Assembly: GCA_937998645.1 (NCBI GenBank)
Contig: CALLCZ010000181.1
Location: 1 to 32,109 of the forward strand
Direction of reading: 5' to 3'
From: an uncultured Gammaproteobacteria bacterium
GTDB lineage: Bacteria > Pseudomonadota > Gammaproteobacteria > SZUA-229
DNA length: 32,109 nucleotides
Positions 14,476 through 23,564 of the stretch are shown here, piece by piece. The notes below the pieces were generated by a model. That model saw nothing but the letters and a program-made list of their open reading frames with translations, was not told the DNA's origin and did no database searches. Numbering within the stretch: the stretch's first letter is position 1; each line of letters starts with the position of its first letter. The position numbers and the translations under genes were made by a program.

Positions 14476-15241
14476 TATCAACGCTTTTTCTTACACTGTA
14501 GTGGTGCTGTTTATCATCGCCTTCGGCTTATGGATAGCAAGCCGCATCAAGAAAGATGTCGGTATTGTTGACAGTTTCTGGTCACTGATGATATTGGCTG
14601 CCGGCCTATGTTTCCTGGTGCTATCAGAAACAGCAATAACTGACAGGCATAGCGTTGTTATCCTGCTGCTAACGGTATGGGCGATACGGCTGGCATTTTA
14701 TATCACATGGCGTAACTGGGGACAGGAAGAAGATAGCCGCTACCAGACCATCAGAAAGAATAACCAGCCTAATTTCGAATTTAAGAGTCTGTATATCGTG
14801 TTTTTGTTGCAGGCCTTTCTGGCTGTCATCGTTGCACTTCCACTGATGAGCATCTTCAGTAGCAACAGCGAGATAAATATCCTGGATTACCTCGCATTAG
14901 CACTGTGGCTTACTGGCATGTTATTTGAGTCCGTCAGTGACCTGCAGCTTTTGCGCTTCAAATCATCACACCGAAACAAGGACAAGGTTCTGGACACCGG
15001 CCTCTGGCGATATAGCCGCCATCCCAATTACTTTGGTGAATTTTGTGTCTGGTGGGCGTTTTTCCTGTTTGCAGTCGCTTCAGGGCACTGGTGGAGCATC
15101 ATTTCGCCATTGTTGATGACGATACTGTTATTAAAAGTTTCCGGCGTCAGCCTGCTAGAGAGCACTATATCTGAACGACGCCCAGCGTATGCCAGTTACT
15201 GCAAAACAACAAATGCTTTTTTTCCGTGGTTTCCGAAATAA
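14468..15241 (+). CDS. DUF1295 / steroid 5-alpha-reductase-like membrane protein
   Basis: A 257-residue polytopic protein starting at ATG 14468 (MFDINAFSY); the frame is open upstream to 14414 but that would overlap DUF2878 much more. Family marks are VGIVDSFWS near residue 32, RLAFYITWRNWGQEEDSRYQ near 77-96, and the C-terminal NADPH-site-like RYSRHPNYFGEFCVWW (about 181-196). Relatives reduce enone double bonds or methylate isoprenylcysteine; for DUF1295 the substrate is unknown. In this operon it could reduce a methylene or alkene made by the methyltransferase, which is inference only. Confidence 0.88.
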   Translation: MFDINAFSYTVVVLFIIAFGLWIASRIKKDVGIVDSFWSLMILAAGLCFLVLSETAITDRHSVVILLLTVWAIRLAFYITWRNWGQEEDSRYQTIRKNNQPNFEFKSLYIVFLLQAFLAVIVALPLMSIFSSNSEINILDYLALALWLTGMLFESVSDLQLLRFKSSHRNKDKVLDTGLWRYSRHPNYFGEFCVWWAFFLFAVASGHWWSIISPLLMTILLLKVSGVSLLESTISERRPAYASYCKTTNAFFPWFPK

Positions 15242-15272
15242 TTTCCTGATTTATGAACATCGGTCAAATCTT

Positions 15273-15950
15273 ATGAATTTTATCTATAGACACACAAGCA
15301 ACATACAATACGTATTTTTACTCTGCTTTATCAGTATTTTTAACGTTGCGCACGCATCCAGCAGCATCGATAAAAACTGGAAGTTCACAGTATATCTCGA
15401 TGGTGATGAAATCGGTTTCCATAATTTTTCCATAATCCAGAATGAGGAATACCAGAAGATCTACAGCAGCGCGCGTTTTAATGTCAAATTCCTGTTCATA
15501 AATGCATACAGCTACAAGCATGACAACGTAGAACTTTGGCAGGGGCAATGCCTCAACAGCATCAATGCTGTGACAGACGACAATGGCGATCTATACAACG
15601 TCTCAGGCGAAGCATATAACGGGTCTTTCATCGTAAACACGGCAGAAAATAATACTGATGAGAAGCAGAATAAATACCTTCCCTGCATAAAAACATTTGC
15701 ATATTGGGATCCCGAATTTCTAAAAGAGACAACCCTGCTTAACTCACAAACCGGCGAGATGATTGAAGTCGATAGTGAGTTTATCGGTACCGACACCTTG
15801 AGGCATAACGGTGAGGAGGTTGTCGCCAGGCATTATCGACTACATGGCAAAGACCTGCAGATAGACCTGTGGTATTCAGTAGATGATCACTGGCTGGCAC
15901 TGGAATCTCTGACAGAGAGTGGGCGTGTCGTCAGATATGCGATGCCATAG
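15273..15950 (+). CDS. exported DUF6134-like protein
   Basis: A 225-residue protein with a signal peptide (residues 1-27, ending AHAS) if started at ATG 15273; the open frame begins at 15189 inside the previous gene. The mature part begins with WKFTVYLDGDEIGFHNFSI, then long beta-strands, a CLNSINAVTDDNGD block and YSVDDHWLALESLTESGRVVRY at the end. I associate this with DUF6134, seen beside lipocalin, FAD oxidoreductase and Cfa genes. The fold may bind a lipid in the periplasm. No catalytic motif is evident. Confidence 0.72.
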   Translation: MNFIYRHTSNIQYVFLLCFISIFNVAHASSSIDKNWKFTVYLDGDEIGFHNFSIIQNEEYQKIYSSARFNVKFLFINAYSYKHDNVELWQGQCLNSINAVTDDNGDLYNVSGEAYNGSFIVNTAENNTDEKQNKYLPCIKTFAYWDPEFLKETTLLNSQTGEMIEVDSEFIGTDTLRHNGEEVVARHYRLHGKDLQIDLWYSVDDHWLALESLTESGRVVRYAMP

Positions 15951-15974
15951 ATTGTGACAGAAGAGATAGAGACC

Positions 15975-16556
15975 ATGACAACAATCAAGAACAATTTACT
16001 GGTGCTTTCATTAATCACCTTACTGAGCGCGTGCGGGAGTCAAAACTTGAAACCGATAGATACAGTTGAGCATGTCGACCTTAAACGCTTTATGGGCGAA
16101 TGGTACGTTATCGCGAATATACCGACGTTTATCGAGACTGATGCCTATAACGCGATAGAAACATACAAGATGAATGAAGATGGCAGCATCGCCACCACTT
16201 TCACTTTTCGAAAGGGATCAGCTGAAGGTAATCGTAAACAGTATAATCCGACAGGTTTCATTGTGGATAAGCAGTCGAACGCGCTGTGGGACATGCAGTT
16301 TATCTGGCCGTTTAAAGCCGAGTACCGAGTCATCTACCTCGATGATGACTATCAGACCACCATCATAGGTCGCAGTAAACGTGATTATGTCTGGCTGATG
16401 TCCCGTCAACCAGGCATCGATGAAAACAGTTACAGATCATTACTGGGATTCATCCAGTCCCAGGGATACGACATAGACAAGGTACAGAAAGTGCCACAGG
16501 TCTGGTCACAGAACTCGGAAACTTCAAACGAATTGAAGGGGGCCAAGACACAATGA
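15975..16556 (+). CDS. second lipocalin lipoprotein
   Basis: A 193-residue lipoprotein with lipobox LLSA-C20 and Gly at +2, predicting the outer membrane. The lipocalin entry motif is GEWYVIANIPTF (41-52) and the second block is DYVWLMSRQPG (near 141-151). I start at ATG 15975; the GTG at 15954 would add residues before the signal peptide. It shares fold and signature with the protein at 10399-10926, but the sequences differ clearly, so this is not a recent duplication. Its stop overlaps the FAD oxidoreductase start (ATGA). It probably carries a modified lipid or lysolipid between membranes. Confidence 0.88.
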   Translation: MTTIKNNLLVLSLITLLSACGSQNLKPIDTVEHVDLKRFMGEWYVIANIPTFIETDAYNAIETYKMNEDGSIATTFTFRKGSAEGNRKQYNPTGFIVDKQSNALWDMQFIWPFKAEYRVIYLDDDYQTTIIGRSKRDYVWLMSRQPGIDENSYRSLLGFIQSQGYDIDKVQKVPQVWSQNSETSNELKGAKTQ

Positions 16557-17863
16557 AGATAGCAATCATCGGTAGCGGTATCTCAGGCAATGTCGCTGCA
16601 TATCACCTGAACAAGGAGCATGACATCACACTGTTCGAACAGAACAGTCACATCGGCGGTCATACACATACGCACACTATCGATGATGTTGGTGCTGGAT
16701 TAAATAGAGGTGAACTAAACATCGACACCGGCTTCATCGTATTGAACGACAGGACCTACCCCAACTTTATCAGCTTGCTAAAAGAGCTTGATGTCGATAT
16801 CCAGAAAACCGAGATGAGTTTTAGTGTCAAATGCGAACACAGCGGCCTTGAGTATAATGGCAACAACCTCGACACGCTGTTCGCGCAACGCAGCAATCTA
16901 TTCCGGCCGAAGTTCTACAAGATGATCTCCGACATCCTGCGATTCAATCATGAAGCAACCGCATTCATCAACAACATCTGCAGCGATCAGCATCCTGACA
17001 ACCTTAGCCTCGGTGACTTCCTGCGCAACAACGATTACAGCGAAATATTCATCAACAAATATATAGTGCCCATGGGTGCCGCAATCTGGTCGACGAAGCC
17101 GGGTGACATGTTCAGCTTCCCTGCCGGGTTTTTCTTTAAATTCTTCCTGAACCATGGCCTGCTGAGCGTAAACGATCGCCCTCAATGGTATGTCATCAAG
17201 GGCGGCTCCAATAGTTATGTAAAGAAACTCGTCAAGGGCTTCGAAGACAAGATACGAACTGACTGCCCTGTGACCAGCATCGTTCGCTTTAAAGACCATG
17301 TTGAGATTCACACCCAGAAACACGGTATCGAGAAATTTGACTATGTTTTCATCGCATCACATAGTGATCAGGCACTGAATATGCTGCAGCATCCTTCAAT
17401 AGAGGAACGTGAAACACTTTCGGCCATTCAGTACCAGAAGAACGAAGCAGTACTGCACACCGACAAATCACTGTTGCCGATCAGAAAAAAAGCCTGGGCA
17501 TCCTGGAACTATCACATTCCAAATGACACAAGGTCCAATGTAGCACTGACCTACAACATGAATATCCTGCAAGGTCTCAGTTCAGATAATACGTATTGCG
17601 TAACGCTGAATTATACCGACCAAATCGATAAGGATAAGATCCTGAAGACTATCGTCTATCATCATCCGATATTCACCCCTGAAAGCATCATCGCGCAGCA
17701 GAATCACCGCTTGATCAACGGCACCAGCAGGACTTACTACTGCGGCGCTTACTGGCGAAATGGTTTTCACGAAGATGGCGTAGTCAGCACCGTCAATGCA
17801 CTCTCACACTTTAAACAGGACATCAGCAATGAAGAAAAGCTGTCTTTACGTTGGGCAAGTTAG
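16553..17863 (+). CDS. FAD-dependent amine-oxidase-like oxidoreductase (COG2907)
   Basis: A 436-residue flavoprotein. The Rossmann motif is AIIGSGISGNVAAYHL (4-19), followed by FEQNSHIGGHTHT and a DTGFIVLN segment; AYWRNGFHEDGVVS near the C-terminus is the second FAD-contact region. Related proteins are encoded next to DUF1365 and Cfa genes in many proteobacteria. In alphaproteobacteria such a set lies in the singlet-oxygen regulon and has been linked to methylated and furan fatty acids. The likely role is desaturation or oxidation of a methylated acyl chain, which is inference from that context. Coupled to both neighbours by overlaps of 4 and 35 bp. Confidence 0.9.
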   Translation: MKIAIIGSGISGNVAAYHLNKEHDITLFEQNSHIGGHTHTHTIDDVGAGLNRGELNIDTGFIVLNDRTYPNFISLLKELDVDIQKTEMSFSVKCEHSGLEYNGNNLDTLFAQRSNLFRPKFYKMISDILRFNHEATAFINNICSDQHPDNLSLGDFLRNNDYSEIFINKYIVPMGAAIWSTKPGDMFSFPAGFFFKFFLNHGLLSVNDRPQWYVIKGGSNSYVKKLVKGFEDKIRTDCPVTSIVRFKDHVEIHTQKHGIEKFDYVFIASHSDQALNMLQHPSIEERETLSAIQYQKNEAVLHTDKSLLPIRKKAWASWNYHIPNDTRSNVALTYNMNILQGLSSDNTYCVTLNYTDQIDKDKILKTIVYHHPIFTPESIIAQQNHRLINGTSRTYYCGAYWRNGFHEDGVVSTVNALSHFKQDISNEEKLSLRWAS

Positions 17864-18623
17864 ACACCGCCGCTTTACACCGAAAGCGCACCAGTTCAGT
17901 TACAAACTGTTCCTGATGTACCTGGACATGTCTGAGCTGCCTTCAGTTTTCGATCGCTTCTGGTTATGGTCTATTGAAAAAGCAAACATCGCAAGCTTTT
18001 ACCGAAAAGATCATCTCGGCGATAAAAAGCTGCCGCTTGATACCAGTGTACGAAACTACATCGAACAGGAAACGGGTCGTCGCCCGCAGGGACCGGTTCG
18101 TCTGCTAACTCACCTGAGTTACTTCGGATTCAGATTCAACCCGGTAAGTCTGTACTACTGTTATGACCCAGATGACGAGAATCTCGAGTTTATTGTTGCC
18201 GAAGTTAACAATACGCCATGGGGCGAACAATACTGTTACGTGCTGGACGCCAGAGACAACCAGTCAAAAAAGAATAATCCTGATAACAGGTTACATCGCT
18301 ATCATGAGGACAAACGTTTTCATGTCTCACCTTTCATGCCTATGGATATCAAGTACGACTGGCGATTCACTACACCTGGCAACTCATTGTCCGTCCATAT
18401 GGAAAACCATCGGCACAGTGAGAAAGTATTTGATGCAACACTGAAACTTGAAAAACGTGAGATAACGAGCAAAAACCTTGCCATGGCGCTGATCCAGTTT
18501 CCGATGATCACCATGAAAATCGTTATAGCCATCTACTACCAGGCATTACTGCTATGGCTCAAAAAAATACCTTTTGTCAACCACCCTAAAGTCGAGGCAC
18601 CGAAATCGGTGAAATCAGTATGA
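17829..18623 (+). CDS. DUF1365 protein
   Basis: A 264-residue protein starting at ATG 17829 with AGGA eight bases upstream; it overlaps the previous gene by 35 bp. DUF1365 marks are LYVGQVRHRRFTPKAHQFSY at the N-terminus, LTHLSYFGFRFNPVSLYYCYD (about 92-112) and EVNNTPWGEQYCYVL. Conserved His/Arg-rich blocks suggest an enzyme, but no reaction is established that I know of. It is a constant partner of COG2907 and Cfa genes, so it probably acts on the same lipid product. Overlaps the next start by four bases. Confidence 0.9.
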   Translation: MKKSCLYVGQVRHRRFTPKAHQFSYKLFLMYLDMSELPSVFDRFWLWSIEKANIASFYRKDHLGDKKLPLDTSVRNYIEQETGRRPQGPVRLLTHLSYFGFRFNPVSLYYCYDPDDENLEFIVAEVNNTPWGEQYCYVLDARDNQSKKNNPDNRLHRYHEDKRFHVSPFMPMDIKYDWRFTTPGNSLSVHMENHRHSEKVFDATLKLEKREITSKNLAMALIQFPMITMKIVIAIYYQALLLWLKKIPFVNHPKVEAPKSVKSV

Positions 18624-19906
18624 AGTCGAATACTATCGCACTTACCAGATCAGACAACCCAAGAACCGCTTATCGCTGGATAGACCGGTTTGCAAAACAG
18701 ATTTTTCTGTCAAAATTCAGTGAGATCAGACATGGCACCATCACACTAATTGAAGATCGTAGCGAACATAAATTCGGCAATCATGATCCTGACTTCCCTT
18801 TTCACGCGACGATCATCGTTCACGAACCCAGTTTCTACAGTGATGTTATTTTCGGTGGCACTGTCGGTTCTGGTGAAGCCTACATGGCAAGGAGCTGGGA
18901 CTGCCAACAACTGACCGACCTGGTCCGCATCATCCTGCGTAACGAGCACGTACTTAATTCTATCGATGGCGGTTTCGGAAAACTCATGCTGCCATTACAC
19001 AAGGCGTTTCACTTCCTGCATCGAAACTCACTTTCCGGCAGCAGAAAAAATATCGGCGCACACTATGACCTCGGTAACGAGATGTTTGAACGATTCCTCG
19101 ATCCGACGATGATGTATTCCAGCGGCATCTTCGACCAGGCCGAGATGACCATGGAGCAGGCCAGCATCGCAAAGCTGGACAGGATATGTCAGAAGTTACA
19201 ACTGAACGAACAAGATCGTATCCTTGAAATCGGTACAGGCTGGGGCGGTTTTGCGATCTATGCCGCACAAAATTACGGCTGCCATGTAACCACCACTACC
19301 ATATCGCGGCAACAGTTCGAATACGCTCAACAAAAAATAAAGGAAGCGGGCCTCGAGGACAGGATCACCCTGCTCTGCAAGGATTACCGAAACCTGACCG
19401 GCCAATATGACAAACTGGTTTCAATAGAGATGATAGAAGCAGTCGGCCATGCTTACTACAAGAACTACTTCGAACATTGCAGCAAACTTCTCAAACCTGA
19501 AGGCATGATGTTACTGCAATCCATCACCATTGCAGACCAGCGCTACCGCGCGGCTAAAAATGAAGTCGACTTCATACAGCGTTACATATTTCCAGGTGGC
19601 TGTTTACCTTCAGTGAACGTTATCGCACAAAATGTAGCCGACCATACAGACATGCGTTTTTATCAGCTCGAGGATATAGGCCAGCACTACGCTACGACAC
19701 TAGCCAGATGGCGTGAACAATTTTTTTACAATATCGCACAGATACAAAAACTCGGGTACTCAGAAACCTTTATTCGCATGTGGAATTTTTACCTGTGTTA
19801 CTGCGAAGGCGGTTTTAAAGAAAACTCTATCGGTACGATACAGTTACTACTGACAAAACCTTTATGCCGACGTGAGCCGGCATTAGATTTCAAAAATAAT
19901 TTGTGA
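18620..19906 (+). CDS. cfa: cyclopropane-fatty-acyl-phospholipid synthase family enzyme
   Basis: A 428-residue enzyme of full Cfa length. The N-terminal domain (about 20-135) includes FGGTVGSGEAYMARSWDC. Then GAHYDLGNEMFERFLDPTMMYS (147-168), the SAM loop ILEIGTGWGGF (201-211), and IEMIEAVGHAYY, where canonical Cfa holds the bicarbonate-site glutamate. It transfers a methyl group from SAM to the double bond of phospholipid acyl chains. Given the upstream FAD oxidoreductase and DUF1295, the final product could be a branched or further oxidised chain and not a cyclopropane. Last gene of the operon; the TTCACA array begins two bases after its stop. Confidence 0.93.
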   Translation: MKSNTIALTRSDNPRTAYRWIDRFAKQIFLSKFSEIRHGTITLIEDRSEHKFGNHDPDFPFHATIIVHEPSFYSDVIFGGTVGSGEAYMARSWDCQQLTDLVRIILRNEHVLNSIDGGFGKLMLPLHKAFHFLHRNSLSGSRKNIGAHYDLGNEMFERFLDPTMMYSSGIFDQAEMTMEQASIAKLDRICQKLQLNEQDRILEIGTGWGGFAIYAAQNYGCHVTTTTISRQQFEYAQQKIKEAGLEDRITLLCKDYRNLTGQYDKLVSIEMIEAVGHAYYKNYFEHCSKLLKPEGMMLLQSITIADQRYRAAKNEVDFIQRYIFPGGCLPSVNVIAQNVADHTDMRFYQLEDIGQHYATTLARWREQFFYNIAQIQKLGYSETFIRMWNFYLCYCEGGFKENSIGTIQLLLTKPLCRREPALDFKNNL

Positions 19907-19907
19907 T

Positions 19908-19962
19908 TTCACATTATCTTCACATGTGCTTGACGCCCCTTTCACACCGGCTTGTTTATTCT
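19908..19962 (+). promoter_or_regulatory. four-unit 11-bp repeat array with -10 (copy 2)
   Basis: TTCACA (19908), TTCACA (19919), TTGACG (19930) and TTCACA (19941) stand at exact 11-bp steps, with TATTCT at 19957. This is the same layout as 12601-12655, including the GC just before TTGACG and the 16-base step from the last hexamer to the -10-like hexamer. It lies 46-100 bp upstream of the DUF4397 lipoprotein start and is that gene's probable promoter and operator. Confidence 0.78.
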
Positions 19963-20007
19963 GTTAACTCAAATCAACCAATCCTTACCTTTAAGGGGTA
20001 CGCAGAC

Positions 20008-21483
20008 ATGAAAATAAACAGCATTTACAAAAACATGATAATTGCAGGTGGCATTGTCATCGGCACTACACTGGTTACAGGCTGCAGCAGTGACGATACT
20101 ACTTTACCTGACTCTTTAAACTCGGACACATCCAGTTCATTAGTTCGTATAATCCATGCGTCTGCCGATGCACCACCCGTGAACATCAAACTTGACAATG
20201 CCGTAGCGGTGCCTGCCCTGGATTATCCTAATAGCACTGGATTCGTCAACATCAACTCTGGTACTTATGATGTCGCTGTCGATGCCATAGTACCTGGTGG
20301 AAACCTGGAAGTTATAACTGTCAATGATCTTAATTTAATACAAGACCAGAGATATACCATTGTAGCGATTGGTGATACCGCAAATATCAAAGAATTCGTC
20401 GCTGCAGAAACCGCCTCATCCCCAGCAGCCGATGAAGTTGGGATTACTGTATTGCATGCTGCCACAGCTGCAGGAAACGTTGATGTATACGTAACCGCAC
20501 CAGGTGAAGACCTGACCTCCTTACCGGCTAATTTTACATTCGATTTCAATGGGCAGTTTGATGCCGGAGCCCTGCCTGCGGGTCCCTACCAGATCCGTGT
20601 TGTTGCCAATGGTGACATCACAAAAACAGCTGTCTATGATTCCGGCACTATCGATCTATCAGGTTTTGCCGGCCAGAAACTGCTATTGCTTGCTCTAAAC
20701 ACTGTCAATTCGACAACGCAGCTGGCGTCACCGGTAAAGCTGGTGGCATATACCGATTCAGCTCAGGTCGAATTACTCGACACCAGGACAAACTCGGGTG
20801 CCAGGGTTGTGCATTTGTCGCCAGATGCTGGAACAGCCGCATCGGGTCCAGTAGAAGTATTTGCTTCTAGCCCAGCATTACCATCATCACCCACTGAGCT
20901 TATCACCTCGATAAGCTATAAACAGTCCTTACCAGGCACTGACAGCTTTGCAGATGTTCCTGCAGGCGACTACATCTTTGATGTTGCTCCTGACAATGCT
21001 GGCATAGGCAGCAGCGTACACACCTCGCCAACGCCTGTGACCCTGTCAACAGGAGCTGAATATACCGTTATCGCATCAGCTTATGTTCTCACATCACCAG
21101 CATTTAGCCTGCTGGCCACGCAAGACAATAACCGTTCGATTGTTACACAGGCAAGCGTGAAGGTTATTCATGGCTCACCTCTTGCTGGTACCGTTGATGT
21201 GTTCGTTACGCCTGCTGGCGCGTATACAAAAGAACAGGTAGAAGGCGGCATGGCCGGTGACCCGTTACTAGATGACTTCACATTTGGAACAATCACCGAT
21301 TATGTCAATGTTGTTCCAGGTGATTATGACATACGCGTTGTAACGAACTCGGGCATGGGTACTGCCGCAATAAACGTCGAGGGTTTTAATCTTGCGGCAG
21401 GTTCAGTATCAACAGTGATAGCACATGAGCCCAAAGACAACGGTCCGGCCACTGATTTTGGTCTTGTCGTGCTGACAAACTAA
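20008..21483 (+). CDS. DUF4397-repeat lipoprotein
   Basis: A 491-residue surface or periplasmic lipoprotein. I start at ATG 20008, with AAGGGG upstream and a lipobox LVTG-C; the frame is open to 19903 but the earlier start would bury the signal. Four DUF4397-like units begin at VRIIHASADAPPVNIKL, ITVLHAATAAGNVDVYV, ARVVHLSPDAG and VKVIHGSPLAGTVDVFV. Each shows the H-x-(S/A)-x-x-A...V-(D/E)-V pattern and a (P/S)G-x-Y-x-(I/V) turn. Function unknown; such proteins are usually extracellular beta-sandwich binders. It precedes the two-component genes on the same strand and has its own repeat-array promoter. Confidence 0.88.
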   Translation: MKINSIYKNMIIAGGIVIGTTLVTGCSSDDTTLPDSLNSDTSSSLVRIIHASADAPPVNIKLDNAVAVPALDYPNSTGFVNINSGTYDVAVDAIVPGGNLEVITVNDLNLIQDQRYTIVAIGDTANIKEFVAAETASSPAADEVGITVLHAATAAGNVDVYVTAPGEDLTSLPANFTFDFNGQFDAGALPAGPYQIRVVANGDITKTAVYDSGTIDLSGFAGQKLLLLALNTVNSTTQLASPVKLVAYTDSAQVELLDTRTNSGARVVHLSPDAGTAASGPVEVFASSPALPSSPTELITSISYKQSLPGTDSFADVPAGDYIFDVAPDNAGIGSSVHTSPTPVTLSTGAEYTVIASAYVLTSPAFSLLATQDNNRSIVTQASVKVIHGSPLAGTVDVFVTPAGAYTKEQVEGGMAGDPLLDDFTFGTITDYVNVVPGDYDIRVVTNSGMGTAAINVEGFNLAAGSVSTVIAHEPKDNGPATDFGLVVLTN

Positions 21484-21505
21484 TCTGGTAACCGTGTTAA
21501 ACAGC

Positions 21506-21535
21506 TAACTGGTGAGGTTATCGCCTCACCGGTTA
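21506..21535 (+). terminator. stem-loop after DUF4397 gene
   Basis: TAACTGGTGAGG pairs with CCTCACCGGTTA over 12 positions (one G-U) around a six-base loop, 23 bp after the stop codon. A second small palindrome, CTGTTA-T-TAACAG, follows at 21536-21548. There is no long T run, so it may be a weak terminator or attenuator reducing read-through into the regulator genes. Confidence 0.5.
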
Positions 21536-21574
21536 CTGTTATTAACAGCAGATAACATAAAATATGAAAAACTA

Positions 21575-22279
21575 ATGAATTCAGGCAAATCAAAGAATGT
21601 ATTACTAATCGAAGATCATGCAGATATTGCAGAGATGGTCTGTGACTATCTCGAAAACAGAGAGTACATCGTTGATTATGCTGCTGATGGTATCACCGGT
21701 CTGCATCTTGCTGTAAGCAACCAGTATGATGCTGTCATCCTGGACCTGATGCTCCCGGGAATGGACGGACTCGATGTATGCCAGAAGATCAGGGACGATG
21801 CCAGGAATGATGTACCGATCATCATGCTGACAGCAAGAGATACACTGGATGATAAAATCTCCGGCCTCGACAGAGGCGCAGATGATTACCTGATAAAACC
21901 TTTCGCCATCCAGGAACTCGAAGCACGTATAAGATCACTCATCCGACGACATTCAGGTGACATAAAAAAAGAAATGATTACTGTCGGAGATCTATCGATA
22001 GACACATCGACGCTAAAAGTTAAGCGCGCCGATAAAGAACTGTTAATAACACCAATAGGCCTGAGAATATTGTCGGTACTGATGCGTGCATCTCCAGCTG
22101 TTGTGAGTCGCCGCGAACTGGAACGCCAGGTCTGGGGCGACGTCCTTCCCGACAGTGACACCCTGCGAAGTCATCTATACAACCTGCGAAAAGTTGTCGA
22201 TAAACCATTCGACAAGAACCTGCTGCTGACTGTTCAGGGCAGCGGTTTCAAGATTATCGATCCGAATGAAACATCGTAG
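21575..22279 (+). CDS. OmpR-family response regulator
   Basis: A 234-residue two-component regulator. The receiver (about 8-120) has acidic residues E13-D14, the phospho-acceptor D57 in ILDLMLPGMDG, T86 in MLTARD and K108 in LIKPF. The C-terminal winged helix (about 135-230) has LRILSVLMRAS and SRRELERQVWGD, SDTLRSHLYNLRKVVD. I start at ATG 21575; upstream in-frame codons fall in the stem-loop. It overlaps the sensor kinase gene by 14 bp. OmpR-type regulators bind tandem repeats of 10-11 bp, so the TTCACA arrays at 19908 and 12601 are natural candidate targets. Confidence 0.92.
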   Translation: MNSGKSKNVLLIEDHADIAEMVCDYLENREYIVDYAADGITGLHLAVSNQYDAVILDLMLPGMDGLDVCQKIRDDARNDVPIIMLTARDTLDDKISGLDRGADDYLIKPFAIQELEARIRSLIRRHSGDIKKEMITVGDLSIDTSTLKVKRADKELLITPIGLRILSVLMRASPAVVSRRELERQVWGDVLPDSDTLRSHLYNLRKVVDKPFDKNLLLTVQGSGFKIIDPNETS

Positions 22280-23564
22280 AGGACTGATACACAAGATAAA
22301 CCGCGCCTTCATCTTCCAGGGCCTGTTTATCAGCATTGCGGCTTTGCTCAGTGTATTCTTTGCTAAAGTGGTGCTCGAAGAAACGCTTATCAAGGAAGCC
22401 ATCAAGCAGGAGGCGGAGTATTTCTGGCAGCAATATAGATCCGATAAAAACTTCCCGCTACCAGACACACAAAACCTGACTGGTTATTTTGATACATCGA
22501 ATCTGCCTGACGACATTAAAACAAAGCAACCTTTGTCACTGGGTTTTCACGAGAGTGAAGATCAGGGTGTCGTGGTATACAAGTCCCGGCAACAGGACAC
22601 TGACCTTTACCTGTTCTACTTTCGTGACCAGGTAGATTCTCTGGCAATATATTACGGCCTGTTTCCATTAACACTGATACTAATCTTTCTGTATACAACC
22701 TTATGGTTTTCTTACCGTTTCAGCCACCGCATGGTATCTCCTGTCAGCTGGCTTGCCGACCAGGTAAACAGAATAGACTTTAGCGCCAAAGAAATATCAC
22801 CGATCGATCTAGAGGAGATGCCTTTTAAAACTGATGATGAGATCCAACTTTTAGCCAACTCGATCGTTCATCTAGGTGAGAGGCTCGACAGCTTCATCGA
22901 ACGAGAGAGGAATTTTACCCGTGATGCCAGTCACGAGTTAAGAAGCCCGCTTACAGTAATTCGAATAGCCTCTGACATGTTGCTGTCGGAACAGGGGCTG
23001 ACGCCAACAACAGAAAAAAGCGTGTTAAAAATCAAACGTGCCGCCGACGACATGGAGGATTTAACAGAAGCATTTCTGCTTCTCGCACGTGAGTCTGACA
23101 ATGCATTATCAGCAGATGAAGTCTGCATCAATGAAATTATTGATGAAGAAGTCGACAGGGCCCAGGCTTTTAACAGAACAAAAAAAATACCGATAAACGT
23201 CTCATCAACTGGCAGACTTTTGATTCCAGCAGCTGACAAAGTAGTCTCTGTGTTGCTCGGCAACTTGATAAGAAACGCCATCCTTTATACAGAACACGGT
23301 CATATTGATATCTCTGTAACTCATTCGAGCGTTATTATTAAAGACAGCGGTATTGGAATGCCGGAAGATCAGGTCGAACAGATTTTTTCGCCATTTTATC
23401 GAGGTAATAACACCGCAGCCGTTGGTCACGGGGTAGGCTTGACTATCGTCAAGCGACTATCTGATCGATTCGGGTGGCCATTAAAAATAGATAGTGCCCC
23501 TGAAAAAGGCACCTGCATTGAAATTCAGTTCAATGCAGAAGAATTGAGAGAGCTTAAGTCTTGA
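22266..23564 (+). CDS. sensor histidine kinase
   Basis: A 432-residue inner-membrane kinase partner of the preceding regulator. Two membrane segments (about 14-34 and 127-148) enclose a periplasmic sensor loop of some 90 residues without a family I recognise. A HAMP-like linker follows. The H-box is RDASHELRSPLTVIR with H223. The ATPase part has GNLIRNAILYTE (N-box), DSGIGMPEDQVEQIFSPFYR (G1/F) and GHGVGLTIVKRL (G2). All catalytic boxes are intact. The small periplasmic loop suits sensing of membrane or envelope state. The stimulus is unknown. Confidence 0.92.
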   Translation: MKHRRGLIHKINRAFIFQGLFISIAALLSVFFAKVVLEETLIKEAIKQEAEYFWQQYRSDKNFPLPDTQNLTGYFDTSNLPDDIKTKQPLSLGFHESEDQGVVVYKSRQQDTDLYLFYFRDQVDSLAIYYGLFPLTLILIFLYTTLWFSYRFSHRMVSPVSWLADQVNRIDFSAKEISPIDLEEMPFKTDDEIQLLANSIVHLGERLDSFIERERNFTRDASHELRSPLTVIRIASDMLLSEQGLTPTTEKSVLKIKRAADDMEDLTEAFLLLARESDNALSADEVCINEIIDEEVDRAQAFNRTKKIPINVSSTGRLLIPAADKVVSVLLGNLIRNAILYTEHGHIDISVTHSSVIIKDSGIGMPEDQVEQIFSPFYRGNNTAAVGHGVGLTIVKRLSDRFGWPLKIDSAPEKGTCIEIQFNAEELRELKS

